A stretch of DNA of 64,000 nucleotides from Parasalinivibrio latis (GCF_036825535.1 NZ_CP098812.1:1984001-2048000); one strand, 5' to 3'. Numbered from the stretch's first letter, positions 26,881 to 36,735 are shown. Numbers and translations: made by a program. Notes: generated by a model not told the origin, from the sequence alone.

Positions 26881-26911
26881 GGTTTATCCTGATTGGTCTG
26901 TGACAATAAAA

Positions 26912-26936
26912 CCCGGCACAGGAGAAACGTACCGGG
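26912..26936 (-). terminator. Weak terminator between malE and the debranching gene
   Basis: On the minus strand CCCGGTAC and GTGCCGGG (one G-U pair) with a 9-nt loop are followed by TTTTATT. Located 11 bp after the malE stop; it would lower expression of the debranching gene relative to malE. Confidence 0.6.
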
Positions 26937-26947
26937 CGTTTAGCAAG

Positions 26948-28123
26948 TTAGTTGATTTGCATCGCCGCGGAGTCAAGCGCGTCCTTAACGGTCTGGCGAC
27001 CAAGGATTGCGTTTTCAATGGCTGCACCTTCTGCAAACCAAAAAGCAGTCATTTGCGGGATGTTCGGCATGATTTCACCGTTTTCAGCATTGGTCATGGT
27101 GGCAGCTATGCGGCTGTCTTTCTCCAATACTTGCTGGAAGGATTTCAGCGTCACCGCACCGAGTGGTTTGTCGTCATTCATGGTTTTCAGGCCATCATCA
27201 GTGATGACGTAGTTTTCAAGAAACTCGACAGCGAGATCCTTGTTCAGGCTTGATGAGTTGATGCCTGCACTCAAAACGCCAACAAACGGATTAGATGCAC
27301 CGCCATCCAGCGTTGGCAGCACGGCTACCCCGTAATTCACACCGGTTTTGTCCATATTCGCCCATGACCAGGGGCCATTAATGGTCATCGCCACATTGCC
27401 TTTGTTAAATTCGGCTTCAGATACCGCGTAATCCATATCTGGTGAGATAACCCCTTTCTTTGTCAAATCAACAAGAAATTGAAGGCCATTTTGTCCGGCT
27501 TGGCTGTTTACGCCAATCTGGGAACCATCAAACCCGGTCTCTGTTTTCTTGAACGCATAACCACCGTTGGCAGATATCATTAGCCAGGTAAAGTAAGCGT
27601 TTTTCACATCCCACATGATGGTGCGCTTGCCTTTCGCCTTCATCTCTTTGTCGATGGCTTCAAGCTCTTCCCAGGTTTTTGGCGGGTTCGCAAGCAGATC
27701 TTTATTGTAAATCAGAGACGGGGTTTCCAACGCCACCGGGTAACCAACCAGTTTGCCGTCCCAGGTGACTGCATCCCAGCTAAAATCCACCAGCTTTTCC
27801 CGGAAAGCCTTGCTTGGGTTCAACTCCACCAGAAGACCGGCTGACGCATATCCGCCAAAGCGGTCATGCGCCCAGAAAATGATGTCCGGACCGCCACCGG
27901 TTGCGGCAACCTGTTGGAACTTGGCTTCAAGGGATTCAGGGTACTGAACATTTACTGAGACACCGGTGTCTTCGGTAAACTGGCGGCCGATTTCGGCAAG
28001 ACCTTCGTAGCTCTTGTCACCATTGATCCAAATAAGGATCTCCCCTTCCTGCATCGCGTTGGCGGAAAGCGGAAACAGCGCAGCGGCAGTCAGCACAGAA
28101 AGTAGAGTCAGTGCAGGTTTCAT
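26948..28123 (-). CDS. malE: MalE, periplasmic maltose/maltodextrin-binding protein
   Basis: 391 residues with a Sec signal peptide (cleavage after SANA, residues 20-23) and mature start MQEGEILIWINGDKSYEGL, like enteric MalE. ATG preceded by AAGGACG. Ligand-binding landmarks such as WEELEAIDKEMKAKGK and GPWSWANMDKTGVNYGVAVLP are conserved. It would deliver maltodextrins to a MalFGK2 importer, but malF, malG and malK are absent from the window. It is transcribed after lamB, malM and the amylase gene. Confidence 0.95.
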   Translation of the reverse strand: MKPALTLLSVLTAAALFPLSANAMQEGEILIWINGDKSYEGLAEIGRQFTEDTGVSVNVQYPESLEAKFQQVAATGGGPDIIFWAHDRFGGYASAGLLVELNPSKAFREKLVDFSWDAVTWDGKLVGYPVALETPSLIYNKDLLANPPKTWEELEAIDKEMKAKGKRTIMWDVKNAYFTWLMISANGGYAFKKTETGFDGSQIGVNSQAGQNGLQFLVDLTKKGVISPDMDYAVSEAEFNKGNVAMTINGPWSWANMDKTGVNYGVAVLPTLDGGASNPFVGVLSAGINSSSLNKDLAVEFLENYVITDDGLKTMNDDKPLGAVTLKSFQQVLEKDSRIAATMTNAENGEIMPNIPQMTAFWFAEGAAIENAILGRQTVKDALDSAAMQIN

Positions 28124-28156
28124 AGTTATCGTCCTTTTTGAATGAAAACCGAAAGC

Positions 28157-28180
28157 GCACCGGCTTCAGCAAGCCGGTGC
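28157..28180 (-). other. Perfect hairpin between the amylase and malE genes
   Basis: 10-bp stem GCACCGGCTT/AAGCCGGTGC, 4-nt loop, no T-run on the minus strand. Resembles a REP-type or mRNA-stabilising structure. Confidence 0.5.
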
Positions 28181-28203
28181 CAAAAAGAGATCAGTAAGGA
28201 AGA

Positions 28204-29991
28204 TCAGGTAAGTTCGAAGACTTTGGCTGCCAATGCGTCGGCAATTACTGTTACCTCGCCGCAACCGTCCGTTACCCGAAGTGTTGCCGTTTCATAGCCA
28301 TACAGGGCTTCGCAAAGTGGATAACAGCCGTCCGCCAGTTGCCAGGCAGAAATCACCTCAGCAGGTATCACGAGAGATACCTTGCCTTTGGCTTGAGTAT
28401 CAAAGTGGCTAAACGCAATCAGCTTCTGGCCAGCTTCATGTGAAATGCGGGCGAAAGCAAACATGGTCTCATCATATCCCAGCCCTGCTTCCCGGCTCGC
28501 GTTATGCAGCTCCGCATAGTCGCCATCCAGAGCCGGTGCAGAAAGGGTGAAATTCAGCAGCCTTTTGTAGAAGTCCCGAAGCGCTTTTTCTTTGTCCGAA
28601 AGCTGTCCGCCATCAAAATTGCCGCCGTTCATCCAGCGTTGATGGGATGGCACACCGCAGTAGTCAAAAATGGATGTGCGAGACTGACGGCCAAATCCCA
28701 TGTCGCCATCGCCAGCTTCCCCCACTTCCTGACCGAAGTAAATCATGGCAGGGGCTTTGTCCATCAGCGCAGAAACCAACATGGCAGGCTTGCCCTTGTC
28801 ACCATCCCCAGCAAATTGCGGGCTGGCAACTCGCTGCTCATCATGGTTGTCGAGAAAATGCAGCATATGGTTTCCAATGTCTGCCAACTGGCGCTGATTG
28901 GCCGCGATATGGTCAGTAGATACTTTCCCTTGCATGACGGCTTTCAGGGTGTCATACAGGTCAACTTTGTCATAAAGCGCATCCATCTTGCCTTGATGGA
29001 TGTAAGTTCGGTAAAGGTCCGGCTGGTAGACTTCTGCCAGCAAAAAAGCGTCCGGGTCGATATATTTGATCGCCGAGTTCAGGTAGCTCCAAAATTCTAC
29101 CGGCACCATTTCAGCCATGTCATAGCGGAAACCATCAACACCCAACATCAGCCAATATTCAGCGACATGGCGGAACTTGCGCCATGAATCTGGCACTGAC
29201 TTGCCCTGCCAGAATTGAAAATGCGCTTCATGGCTAAGTGCCATATATGTTTTCGGCAGCTCATCAAAGTCTTTGCTGCCGTCCGGGCGAATGCCGTAAT
29301 TCACCTTGACCGTTTCATACCAGTCATCAAAATCCGGCTTTGCTTTCCGGGCACCATTGCCGGTCCACTTCGCCGGGAACTCGTGGTAAGCCTCAGCCAG
29401 CATTGGATGCTCTTCCCCACCCAAAGGTGCAAAACCTTCTTCATAATCCGGCAATTCAAATGCTTCACCGGGCAGGTAATAAAAGTTGTTGTCGCGGTGG
29501 TATTCCAATGAGGTATCGTCCGATGCACCAAAGTCTTCCACACCTTCGGGGTTGCTCAGACCTTCATAGCTGCGCGCAACATGGTTCGGCACGATATCCA
29601 TGATGACCTTGAGGCCGGCTTTGTGGCTTCGGTCAATCAATGCTTTGAATTCTTCAAGGCGCTCTGCCGGGTTGTCAGCCAGATCCGGGTTGACGTTGTA
29701 ATAGTCCTTCACCGCATACGGTGAACCGGCTCGCCCCTTCACAACGGCCGGGTGATCTTTGCTGATTCCAAATTCGGTGTAATCGCAGATCAATGCATGG
29801 TGCGGTACGCCGGTATACCAGATATGGGTGACGCCGAGCGCCTTGATTTCAGATAGAGCCTTATCGGTAAAGTCACTGAATTTTCCAACACCATTTTGCA
29901 TCTTGGTTCCCCAAGGCGCATTGCTTGTATTCTGGTTTCCAAACAGGCGGGTAAATACCTGATAGACCACTTTTTTGTTGTTCTTCTTCAT
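28204..29991 (-). CDS. Cytoplasmic GH13 alpha-amylase
   Basis: 595 residues without a signal peptide. GH13 elements: VIMDIVPNHVARSY (region I), GVDGFRYDMAEMVP (nucleophile Asp), DAFLLAEVYQPD (acid/base Glu) and MLHFLDNHDEQRVAS (third Asp), plus a small C-terminal beta domain. Begins KKVVYQVFTRLFGN, typical of intracellular amylases of marine bacteria and Bacteroidetes. It should hydrolyse imported dextrins to small maltooligosaccharides. Located between malM and malE in the mal series. No clear ribosome-binding site precedes the ATG. Confidence 0.87.
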   Translation of the reverse strand: MKKNNKKVVYQVFTRLFGNQNTSNAPWGTKMQNGVGKFSDFTDKALSEIKALGVTHIWYTGVPHHALICDYTEFGISKDHPAVVKGRAGSPYAVKDYYNVNPDLADNPAERLEEFKALIDRSHKAGLKVIMDIVPNHVARSYEGLSNPEGVEDFGASDDTSLEYHRDNNFYYLPGEAFELPDYEEGFAPLGGEEHPMLAEAYHEFPAKWTGNGARKAKPDFDDWYETVKVNYGIRPDGSKDFDELPKTYMALSHEAHFQFWQGKSVPDSWRKFRHVAEYWLMLGVDGFRYDMAEMVPVEFWSYLNSAIKYIDPDAFLLAEVYQPDLYRTYIHQGKMDALYDKVDLYDTLKAVMQGKVSTDHIAANQRQLADIGNHMLHFLDNHDEQRVASPQFAGDGDKGKPAMLVSALMDKAPAMIYFGQEVGEAGDGDMGFGRQSRTSIFDYCGVPSHQRWMNGGNFDGGQLSDKEKALRDFYKRLLNFTLSAPALDGDYAELHNASREAGLGYDETMFAFARISHEAGQKLIAFSHFDTQAKGKVSLVIPAEVISAWQLADGCYPLCEALYGYETATLRVTDGCGEVTVIADALAAKVFELT

Positions 29992-30015
29992 CGGCCAGTC
30001 TCTACACGTCGTTTG

Positions 30016-30879
30016 TTACGGTTTCACTAAGTTGATAAACGTCGATTCGGCGGTTTTTGAACCTGCACGCTTGGCTTCATCAAGCCATTTCAGCGCCAGG
30101 GAAATATCTCCGGCTTTTACTGCCTGTTCAATTTTGCCGTTATAGAACGCTTCGCTTTCAGACATCATGCTGACCGGAGTTTTCATCACTCCCGCAGTTT
30201 CAACCTTAGCTTTAGAATGCTCAACAGGTGATGCGTTGGCCGGTTTTTCTTCAATTCGGTAAGCACGCAGTGTCAAAGGCTTGAGGTCTAATTCCAGTGA
30301 ACCGAATTTGGCATGCTGGATAACCGGGTCAGTGACCATTGGGCGAGCCATTCCCAACTCTTCCGCACGTACACGTTCCGGGTGAGGAATGGTGATGGAG
30401 CCTTGTCGGTATTTTTCTGGAGAGTAGACCACCATGTAAGGTGTTTCATTCCGGTCAATAACGAACCGGTTGTGGTAACCCGATAGGTGGAACATATCTG
30501 ACGGCCTGACAGCAAACGCATCTAGATCGATGGTTTTGACCGGTTTAAACCTGCTATCCAGCAACAGTATTTTAGGGGCAAACACCCCTTCTGAACTCAT
30601 CCAACTGGTCAGGTCAACCTGTAAACGGTCAATGGATTCAGGCATGGAAAATGCCACAAAGTAACTTTTCCCACCGTCAAAAGATGCTACCGGGGAGCGG
30701 CTGTCAATGGTGACATCCAACTCTTCACCATTTAGAGGGATCCAACCGAACTGGCTGTAATCCGTGCAGCAAACTGCCTGTTCTATGGATACATTCTTTA
30801 CAGTTTCAACCGGAGTGTTTGCACATCCCATCAGAGAAGCAGCCAAAATCAAAGCAAGCGTTGAATAGCGTTTTTTCAT
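30016..30879 (-). CDS. malM: MalM-like maltose operon periplasmic lipoprotein
   Basis: 287 residues with a lipobox (LMGC at residues 16-19), so a lipidated periplasmic protein. Body matches MalM: CCTDYSQFGWIPL, a central beta region, PMVTDPVIQHAKFGSL, and a C-terminal helical segment of TPR-like character. Function of MalM is unknown. It follows lamB as in E. coli. GAGGGGG precedes the ATG by 8 nt. Confidence 0.88.
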   Translation of the reverse strand: MKKRYSTLALILAASLMGCANTPVETVKNVSIEQAVCCTDYSQFGWIPLNGEELDVTIDSRSPVASFDGGKSYFVAFSMPESIDRLQVDLTSWMSSEGVFAPKILLLDSRFKPVKTIDLDAFAVRPSDMFHLSGYHNRFVIDRNETPYMVVYSPEKYRQGSITIPHPERVRAEELGMARPMVTDPVIQHAKFGSLELDLKPLTLRAYRIEEKPANASPVEHSKAKVETAGVMKTPVSMMSESEAFYNGKIEQAVKAGDISLALKWLDEAKRAGSKTAESTFINLVKP

Positions 30880-30985
30880 TTCATTCCCCCTCGTCTCCGG
30901 GACTGGTAGTTTTAGGTTTTGAGACGATAGCCCTGAACTTTCGGTAAGGCATTTGTACTTAAAAATGCAGGGCTACAAACTCAAA

Positions 30986-31007
30986 CAGGCAGCCCGAAGG
31001 CTGCCTG
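30986..31007 (-). terminator. UUCG-tetraloop hairpin after lamB
   Basis: 9-bp stem CAGGCAGCC/GGCTGCCTG closed by TTCG on the minus strand and followed by TTTGAGTTTG. It sits 12 bp after the lamB stop and likely attenuates transcription into malM. Confidence 0.65.
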
Positions 31008-31018
31008 AGAAGGTATTA

Positions 31019-32338
31019 TTAGAACCAGATTTCAGCATGAACACCGAAGATGGTGTCGCTATCACCGTTGTTGATACCGATGATTTTTGCACTGGCATCA
31101 TCATCTGCTTTGATGTGGCTGATGTATGGCTTGATTTGTGGACGTCCGAAGTAATCCGCATTCACCGTAAACACAGTTGCGATTTCAGCGTTCAGGATTT
31201 GGCTTTCTACCGCATCACCTGTACGGTCCCAATAGCCATCTTTGCCGTCTTCATAACCATAAGAACCTGTGAACTCCAGACGGAAGTTGTCATTGATTTT
31301 ATAGCTTGGGCGGAATGCAATCAGGCCACGTTTCAGGTCTTTCGCACCAAACAGGGTATCCAGCGCCTGGAACCAGGTTACTTCAGTGCCCAGTTGCCAG
31401 TTTGTACCCAGATTTGCCACACCGTAGGAAGTAAAGAAAAGTGATTCATCTGAGTCAGGGGCTGAGTTCCAGCTGCCAAAGTTCAGACCACGGTTTGAAG
31501 CCAGGCCTTTACCGTAAGTCAGTGCGGTCTGTGACCAGCCATCCAGGCCATAGAAGTTGGTGTTATATGTCACACCGACGCCTACGCCGTTATCAGCCTG
31601 GGGATCGGATTTGTTCGCCTGGTACATCACTTTCAGGTCGAAGTCGAAAGAACCGTTAAGTGCCTGAACACCGTAGTAATAGAAATTCAGTGAGCTCAGT
31701 GTGGTGCGGTCGCCATCCTTAACTCCACCGCTACCTGGAGGCATGGCATCAAGTGCACCGGCGTTAGGGTCAGCAGAAACCAAGGCAATACCGCCACGCT
31801 GACCATTATCAAACTTGGTTTCAAAGCCCGCACCTTCACCAGATGACTGTTTCCAGAACTCACCAGAGAGGCCACCGGCTGCACGGTTCAGGTAACGGCG
31901 ACCAGCCCAGATTTCTGTGTCATCGGCAAGGTAAGGCAGGTTACCCAGAGCAACATAAGCTTCTTTAATTTCAAACTGGGCATTGTTGTTCAGTTTTTGG
32001 CTGCCAGGTGAACTGTAGTAGTAAGAGTCACCGTTTCCGTATTCAGCACGGATAATAAAGTCACTGTATACTTCGTTTCCGTATTGAGTGTGTTTTTTAA
32101 CGGTAAATTCAACCTGGGAGCTGCTCTTGCCCATGGTACCGGCAGTCTTGTAATCCGGTTTGCCGAATTCAGTATCAAATGACTGCTCATCGTTGGAACG
32201 GTAGTTCATCGAACCGTAACCGTGAACTTCCCAACCGTCAGTCAGGATGTCGGTGGCTTTCACTTCGCTGTCGGCGGCAAACGCAGAATAAGAGGTAAGT
32301 GCTGCGAGTACCGCAGCTGCTACTGGTAAGCGTTTCAT
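31019..32338 (-). CDS. lamB: LamB maltoporin
   Basis: 439 residues from ATG 32338 (AAGGGA 8 nt upstream; a farther start at 32395 adds a non-signal extension). Signal peptide MKRLPVAAAVLAALTSYSAFA, then GYGSMNYRSND, long beta-barrel of 18 predicted strands and terminal aromatic residue W-F typical of outer-membrane porins. Maltoporin features: EAYVALGNLPYL, WAGRRYLNRAAGG. It forms a trimeric channel selective for maltodextrins. First gene of the mal series on this strand, with MalT-box-like sites upstream. Confidence 0.95.
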   Translation of the reverse strand: MKRLPVAAAVLAALTSYSAFAADSEVKATDILTDGWEVHGYGSMNYRSNDEQSFDTEFGKPDYKTAGTMGKSSSQVEFTVKKHTQYGNEVYSDFIIRAEYGNGDSYYYSSPGSQKLNNNAQFEIKEAYVALGNLPYLADDTEIWAGRRYLNRAAGGLSGEFWKQSSGEGAGFETKFDNGQRGGIALVSADPNAGALDAMPPGSGGVKDGDRTTLSSLNFYYYGVQALNGSFDFDLKVMYQANKSDPQADNGVGVGVTYNTNFYGLDGWSQTALTYGKGLASNRGLNFGSWNSAPDSDESLFFTSYGVANLGTNWQLGTEVTWFQALDTLFGAKDLKRGLIAFRPSYKINDNFRLEFTGSYGYEDGKDGYWDRTGDAVESQILNAEIATVFTVNADYFGRPQIKPYISHIKADDDASAKIIGINNGDSDTIFGVHAEIWF

Positions 32339-32421
32339 TCTTATGTCCCTTTTTAAGTATTGTTGCTTTTGGATAACCAAGTGCTTTCGGGACACATATT
32401 TCAGGGTTTACGATTGCCCAA

Positions 32422-32480
32422 CATCCTCCGCCCTAAGGGATCAGCCGGGCGTAGGATTCAGGCGTAGGCAGGAGGAGGAG
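32422..32480 (-). promoter_or_regulatory. MalT-box-like sites upstream of lamB
   Basis: GGAGGAGG begins at 32471 (plus strand; GGAGGAGGAG 32471-32480), matching GGGGA(T/G)GAGG in its last eight positions. GGAGGATG on the minus strand at 32429-32422 is one mismatch from the core GGA(T/G)GA. They sit 85-140 bp upstream of the lamB start. Assignment by eye only. Confidence 0.5.
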
Positions 32481-32631
32481 CAGGTGAGTATGTAACAACG
32501 GTCACAGAAACAGGGCGTATTTAGCGTAAAAAGAGTGACCAACCTATAAATTTCACTGATATCAAAAGCAGATAATTATGTAGGTTCATCTAAAACAACC
32601 TCAAATATTCACCTTATTTTTTGTCAAAAAA

Positions 32632-33543
32632 TTAATCCATTAGAATTGCGCGCTCTTTAAGCATAGAGAGAAGCGCATGGAGATGATCTCCCTGTTCATC
32701 ATGCAAATAGTAGATACCAACGGTGCCTTTCTGGCCGGACTGGTTAAGTGGCAGTGGGACAATTCCAAGGTCTGCAAAATAGCCTTTCATTCTGGCGGGA
32801 TACGGCATCACTGCTGGCAGTGTTTTCAGGATATCAATGCTGGCTGACAGGGAACCTACGTTGTAAACAATGCGCTCCCCCAACCCTTTTTGCTGGTTTT
32901 CACGCTGTTTTGGTCCCAGGTCATCCAACAGGTGCCGGTAAGGTTCTGTATCTGGCGTGACACGCAATAGCGGATAAAGGTAAGACTCACTTTCCGGATG
33001 ATTGCTCAATAACAATGGATGATTTTCTCGTACGTAAAATGCCTCTTCATCCTGAAACACCGGCATAAAAGAAACCGGGTACCGGCTTGAAAGCCCTATA
33101 ATCTCGTGCCCCATAAAGAGATCGATATGTCCGTGTTGCAGCAAGTCCATCAGTTTAAGGTGGTTACCGAATTCCAGATCGACAGATATAGCCGGGTTAC
33201 CGTGGGTGTATTCCGCAATGGCATCTTTAACAAACAATTCCCACCACGCATCACCGGTACCCATTTTGATTTTTTGAGTGCGCCGTGCTTTAAGGTCAGC
33301 CATTTGGTCAAGCATACGCTGGTGACGCCTTGCCATCTCTTCCGCCTGCTGACGAAGCAACTGCCCGTATTCTGTCAACTCTACCCCTTTTGATTTGCGG
33401 ATAAGCAGAGGCACACCAAGTTGCCCTTCCAACTTCCGAATGGTTGCGGTCAACGTAGGTTGGCTGAGATTCAGTGCCAAAGCAGCACCGCTGATACTGC
33501 CGTGCTCAGCAACGGCCAGAAACTGGTAATAGCTTTTATCCAT
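32632..33543 (-). CDS. LysR-family transcriptional regulator
   Basis: 303 residues from ATG 33543, 8-9 nt after AGGTG. N-terminal LysR HTH (YQFLAVAEHGSISGAALALNLSQPTLTATIRKLE) in residues 4-40, then a type-2 periplasmic-binding effector domain (IDLFMGHEIIGLSS..., YNVGSLSASIDILK). It diverges from the GH13 glucosidase over a 220-bp intergenic region, so that gene is its most likely target. Confidence 0.9.
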   Translation of the reverse strand: MDKSYYQFLAVAEHGSISGAALALNLSQPTLTATIRKLEGQLGVPLLIRKSKGVELTEYGQLLRQQAEEMARRHQRMLDQMADLKARRTQKIKMGTGDAWWELFVKDAIAEYTHGNPAISVDLEFGNHLKLMDLLQHGHIDLFMGHEIIGLSSRYPVSFMPVFQDEEAFYVRENHPLLLSNHPESESYLYPLLRVTPDTEPYRHLLDDLGPKQRENQQKGLGERIVYNVGSLSASIDILKTLPAVMPYPARMKGYFADLGIVPLPLNQSGQKGTVGIYYLHDEQGDHLHALLSMLKERAILMD

Positions 33544-33763
33544 TAGTCGCACCTGGAACAAGATAGGAAGAAAAAATGGCATGATGGAGTTCACGTTTCG
33601 AGATTGCCTAAAAACCAGAACATACCGTGATTTCGTGATTTGCCTTGCTGTTATACGCCATGATATTAAATTTATCTATATCATTAGGGCAATCATGTAT
33701 TTCCCGACACGGAAAGTTCCTCCTAATATCAGCCTCAGTTTCCTGTATTCCGAGGTTAATTCG

Positions 33764-35434
33764 ATGAACATGCCTTCTAAAACTGCAATCCCTACTACAC
33801 TGGAAGCCCGCTGGTGGCACGATGCCGTGGTTTACCAGATTTACCCGCGTAGTTTCTGCGACTCCAACGGAGACGGAATTGGTGACCTGCAAGGTATTAT
33901 CAGTAAGCTGGATTACCTCAAAAGCCTGGGTATTAACGTTATCTGGCTGTCACCGGTTTACAAATCGCCAATGGATGATAACGGTTACGATATCTCCGAC
34001 TACCAGGATATTGCACCGGAATTCGGTACCATGGCGGATATGCAGCAATTGATCGCAGAAGCCAAAGCGCGAGATATCCGTGTCATTATGGATTTGGTGG
34101 TTAACCACACCTCTGATGAACACCCATGGTTTGTTGAGGCTAAAAAAGGCAAAGACAACCCTTACCGCGATTACTATATCTGGCGACAGCCTAAAGAAGA
34201 CGGTTCTGCGCCGGATGAGCAGGGCTCTTTGTTCGGTGGTTCTGCGTGGCAATTCGATGAAGCGTCCGGCGAATACTACTTCCATTTGTTCTCTAAGAAG
34301 CAACCTGACCTGAACTGGGAAAACCCTAAAGTGCAGGAAGAAGTGCACAAGATGATGAACTGGTGGATTGACCAGGGTATCGGCGGTTTCCGAATGGACG
34401 TTATCGACCTTATCGGTAAGGAAATCGATAAAGGTATTACCGGCAACGGCCCTCGCCTTCACCCTCTTCTGCAGCAAATGAACCGGGAGACCTTTGGCAG
34501 CAAGGATTTGCTGACAGTGGGTGAAACCTGGGGAGCGACCCCGGAAATCGCAATGTTGTACAGTGACCCGGTGCGTGAAGAGCTTTCTATGGTGTTCCAG
34601 TTTGAACACATCACCCTGACATGGGGCGACGGCGACAAATGGACCCCTGTTCCTCTGGATCTGCCCGCGTTTAAAGCCATCCTCACTAAATGGCAGACTG
34701 AGCTTTCTGACAAGGGCTGGAACTCGCTGTTCTGGAATAACCACGACTTGCCGCGCGCCGTTTCAAAATACGGGTGTGAAGGGCAATACCGCGTAAAATC
34801 TGCCAAGATGCTGGGCACTGCGCTGCATATGTTGAAAGGCACACCTTACATCTATCAGGGCGAAGAAATCGGCATGACCAATGTCGCCTTTGACAGCATT
34901 GATGACTATCGCGATATCGAAACCCTGAATTTCTACAAAGAACGCACAGAAAATGGCGTATCCCCAGAAGCAATGCTGGCAGCAATACATGAAAACAGCC
35001 GCGACAATGCCCGCACGCCAATGCATTGGAACAATACGCCACACGGTGGCTTTACCAAAGGCAATCCGTGGATTCAGGTAAACCCGAATTATCCAGATAT
35101 CAATGTTGAAGCAGCGCAGGAAGACAAAGATTCAGTATTCTGGCACTACAAGCGCCTGGTAGAACTGCGCCACGAGCTGCCGGTCATTGTTTACGGTGAT
35201 TTCACCCCACTGTTTGCCGACCACCCAACCGTATTTGGTTATGTGCGTCAGCTCGATGGAAAGGCTCTGGTGGTGATCAACAACTTCTCATCTGAAGAAA
35301 CCACTGTACAGATTCCATCAGAGTGGCAAGTATCTGGCCGCTGTGTTATCAGCAATGACAGCGAACGAAGCGCACTTGAAAAAAGTGTGACACTGTCACC
35401 ATTTGAATCTTTTGCTGTTCTGACTGAGTGTTAA
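33764..35434 (+). CDS. GH13 oligo-1,6-glucosidase / alpha-glucosidase
   Basis: 556 residues from ATG 33764, with GAGG 8 nt upstream. Starts ARWWHDAVVYQIYPRSF, the hallmark of GH13 alpha-glucosidases (oligo-1,6-glucosidase/TreC group). Catalytic regions: DLVVNHTSDEH, GFRMDVIDLI (nucleophile Asp followed by Val, the residue usually seen in alpha-1,6-acting members), LLTVGETWG (Glu), FWNNHDLPRAVS (Asp). Cytoplasmic. It would hydrolyse isomaltose-type ends left after debranching. TreC is less likely, as no treB lies nearby. Confidence 0.88.
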   Translation: MNMPSKTAIPTTLEARWWHDAVVYQIYPRSFCDSNGDGIGDLQGIISKLDYLKSLGINVIWLSPVYKSPMDDNGYDISDYQDIAPEFGTMADMQQLIAEAKARDIRVIMDLVVNHTSDEHPWFVEAKKGKDNPYRDYYIWRQPKEDGSAPDEQGSLFGGSAWQFDEASGEYYFHLFSKKQPDLNWENPKVQEEVHKMMNWWIDQGIGGFRMDVIDLIGKEIDKGITGNGPRLHPLLQQMNRETFGSKDLLTVGETWGATPEIAMLYSDPVREELSMVFQFEHITLTWGDGDKWTPVPLDLPAFKAILTKWQTELSDKGWNSLFWNNHDLPRAVSKYGCEGQYRVKSAKMLGTALHMLKGTPYIYQGEEIGMTNVAFDSIDDYRDIETLNFYKERTENGVSPEAMLAAIHENSRDNARTPMHWNNTPHGGFTKGNPWIQVNPNYPDINVEAAQEDKDSVFWHYKRLVELRHELPVIVYGDFTPLFADHPTVFGYVRQLDGKALVVINNFSSEETTVQIPSEWQVSGRCVISNDSERSALEKSVTLSPFESFAVLTEC

Positions 35435-35484
35435 AGAAAGAAGCAATACATACCCCTGAATTTCTCTCGGGATGCTTTAAAAAA

Positions 35485-35509
35485 AGGCACTATAAAATTT
35501 ATAGTGCCT
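35485..35509. terminator. Bidirectional terminator between convergent genes
   Basis: 12-bp stem AGGCACTATAAA/TTTATAGTGCCT with a single-base centre; a T7 run follows on the minus strand and GTTTCC on the plus strand. It lies between the glucosidase (plus) and the rspB-like gene (minus). Confidence 0.75.
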
Positions 35510-35717
35510 GTTTCCAAAGTAAGCACAGGAGAAGAAATCCATCACTGAAGATGCATTTAGTCATTCTCTTTTCAGCACCAATCACATTCAAAGAGAAGTA
35601 TGACCCATTAATAACTGATTCCTTGGCGGGCACAGATTTATCAATTATTTTCTCTGTTAACAATAGGCTTACGCGCTTTGAATAATCTCTTGGCGATAAT
35701 ATGTTTCCAGAACGTAA

Positions 35718-36734
35718 TCACTGAATATTGAGCAAGACTTTTCTGACAAGATGAGGACTATTTTCTATCAGGTTAATCGCTTCAGGCGCCTTTTCTAATG
35801 GAAATTCATGGGTAATCAGTTTTTCCGTATCCAACAAGCCGTCAGCCATCCAGCCAATTACAGTTGGAAACATATTGTTGTTCAATCTGGAACCGACTAT
35901 GGTCAATTCCTTTTTTATTACTTCAATCTGACTGACTTCGCTGGGTGTTGAAGAAAAGCCGAGCAAACATACTGAACCCGCTGGCGCTGCCAACTTCAGG
36001 ATTTCAGGGACCAGTCCCGGAATACCCGCAGCGTCTACGATAAGTGGTATACCCTCGCCGTCCGTCATTTCTGTCACTCTGTCTTCGACACTTTCCGTCA
36101 TTGAGTTAATAACACAGCCAGCGCCCAACATTTCCGCCACTTCAAGTCTGTCATCGACTATATCAACAACAATTGAGGGAATACCTAGTATTCTTGCTAC
36201 TTGTATGACCGTCAATCCAATCACGCCGGCTCCATATACAAGTACCTGGTCTCCCTTTTGGTATCCCATTCTGTCAAAGACATTGGCGGCAATACTGTAT
36301 GGTTCGATTAAAGCGGCATCTCTCAACGACAGTCCGTCGGGCAAAACATGGATGTTGGTTTCCGGCACTGACTGGAATTCAGTAAATCCGCCATCCCGGT
36401 GCACACCCACCACCTTTAGCCGCGTACACACATTCGGGCGACCTATCACACAAGGCCGACATTTTCCGCAGCTGATGGCAGGGTTGATAACGACCTTTTG
36501 CCCTGCCTGAATTTTTGTAACCTTGTTTCCTATATTTTCAACGGTACCAACAAACTCATGCCCCGTAATCCGGGGATACGTAGCGAAGGGATTTTGCCCA
36601 TGAATGATATGCATATCTGACCCACATATCCCTGCATAGGCAACTTTGACCAAAACCTCGCCCGCCCCAGGTTGAGGAACAGGCAAGTCCTCAATACCAA
36701 ATTTGTTTGCTGCTCCGACAACAAAAGACTTCAT
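35718..36734 (-). CDS. RspB-like zinc-dependent dehydrogenase, predicted L-gulonate 5-dehydrogenase or related hexonate oxidoreductase
   Basis: 338 residues from ATG 36734, starting 1 nt after the stop of the upstream regulator. MDR family: AGICGSDMH and GHEFVG catalytic zinc ligands, structural zinc cysteines CGKCRPCVIGRPNVC, and the NAD fold VLVYGAGVIGLTVIQVA. Closely resembles E. coli RspB along its length (GICGSD, NPFATYPR, GRPNVC, VVGVHRDGGF). It is the third gene of manD-regulator-dehydrogenase. RspB-like enzymes paired with ManD have been described acting on L-gulonate; this substrate is inferred from context. Confidence 0.85.
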   Translation of the reverse strand: MKSFVVGAANKFGIEDLPVPQPGAGEVLVKVAYAGICGSDMHIIHGQNPFATYPRITGHEFVGTVENIGNKVTKIQAGQKVVINPAISCGKCRPCVIGRPNVCTRLKVVGVHRDGGFTEFQSVPETNIHVLPDGLSLRDAALIEPYSIAANVFDRMGYQKGDQVLVYGAGVIGLTVIQVARILGIPSIVVDIVDDRLEVAEMLGAGCVINSMTESVEDRVTEMTDGEGIPLIVDAAGIPGLVPEILKLAAPAGSVCLLGFSSTPSEVSQIEVIKKELTIVGSRLNNNMFPTVIGWMADGLLDTEKLITHEFPLEKAPEAINLIENSPHLVRKVLLNIQ

Positions 36735-36735
36735 A

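Noticed and set aside
33718..33723. TCCTCC (GGAGGA on the minus strand) as a MalT box before the GH13 glucosidase
   Set aside because: Only the 6-bp core matches, it lies in the leader close to the start, and the LysR gene is the more likely regulator.
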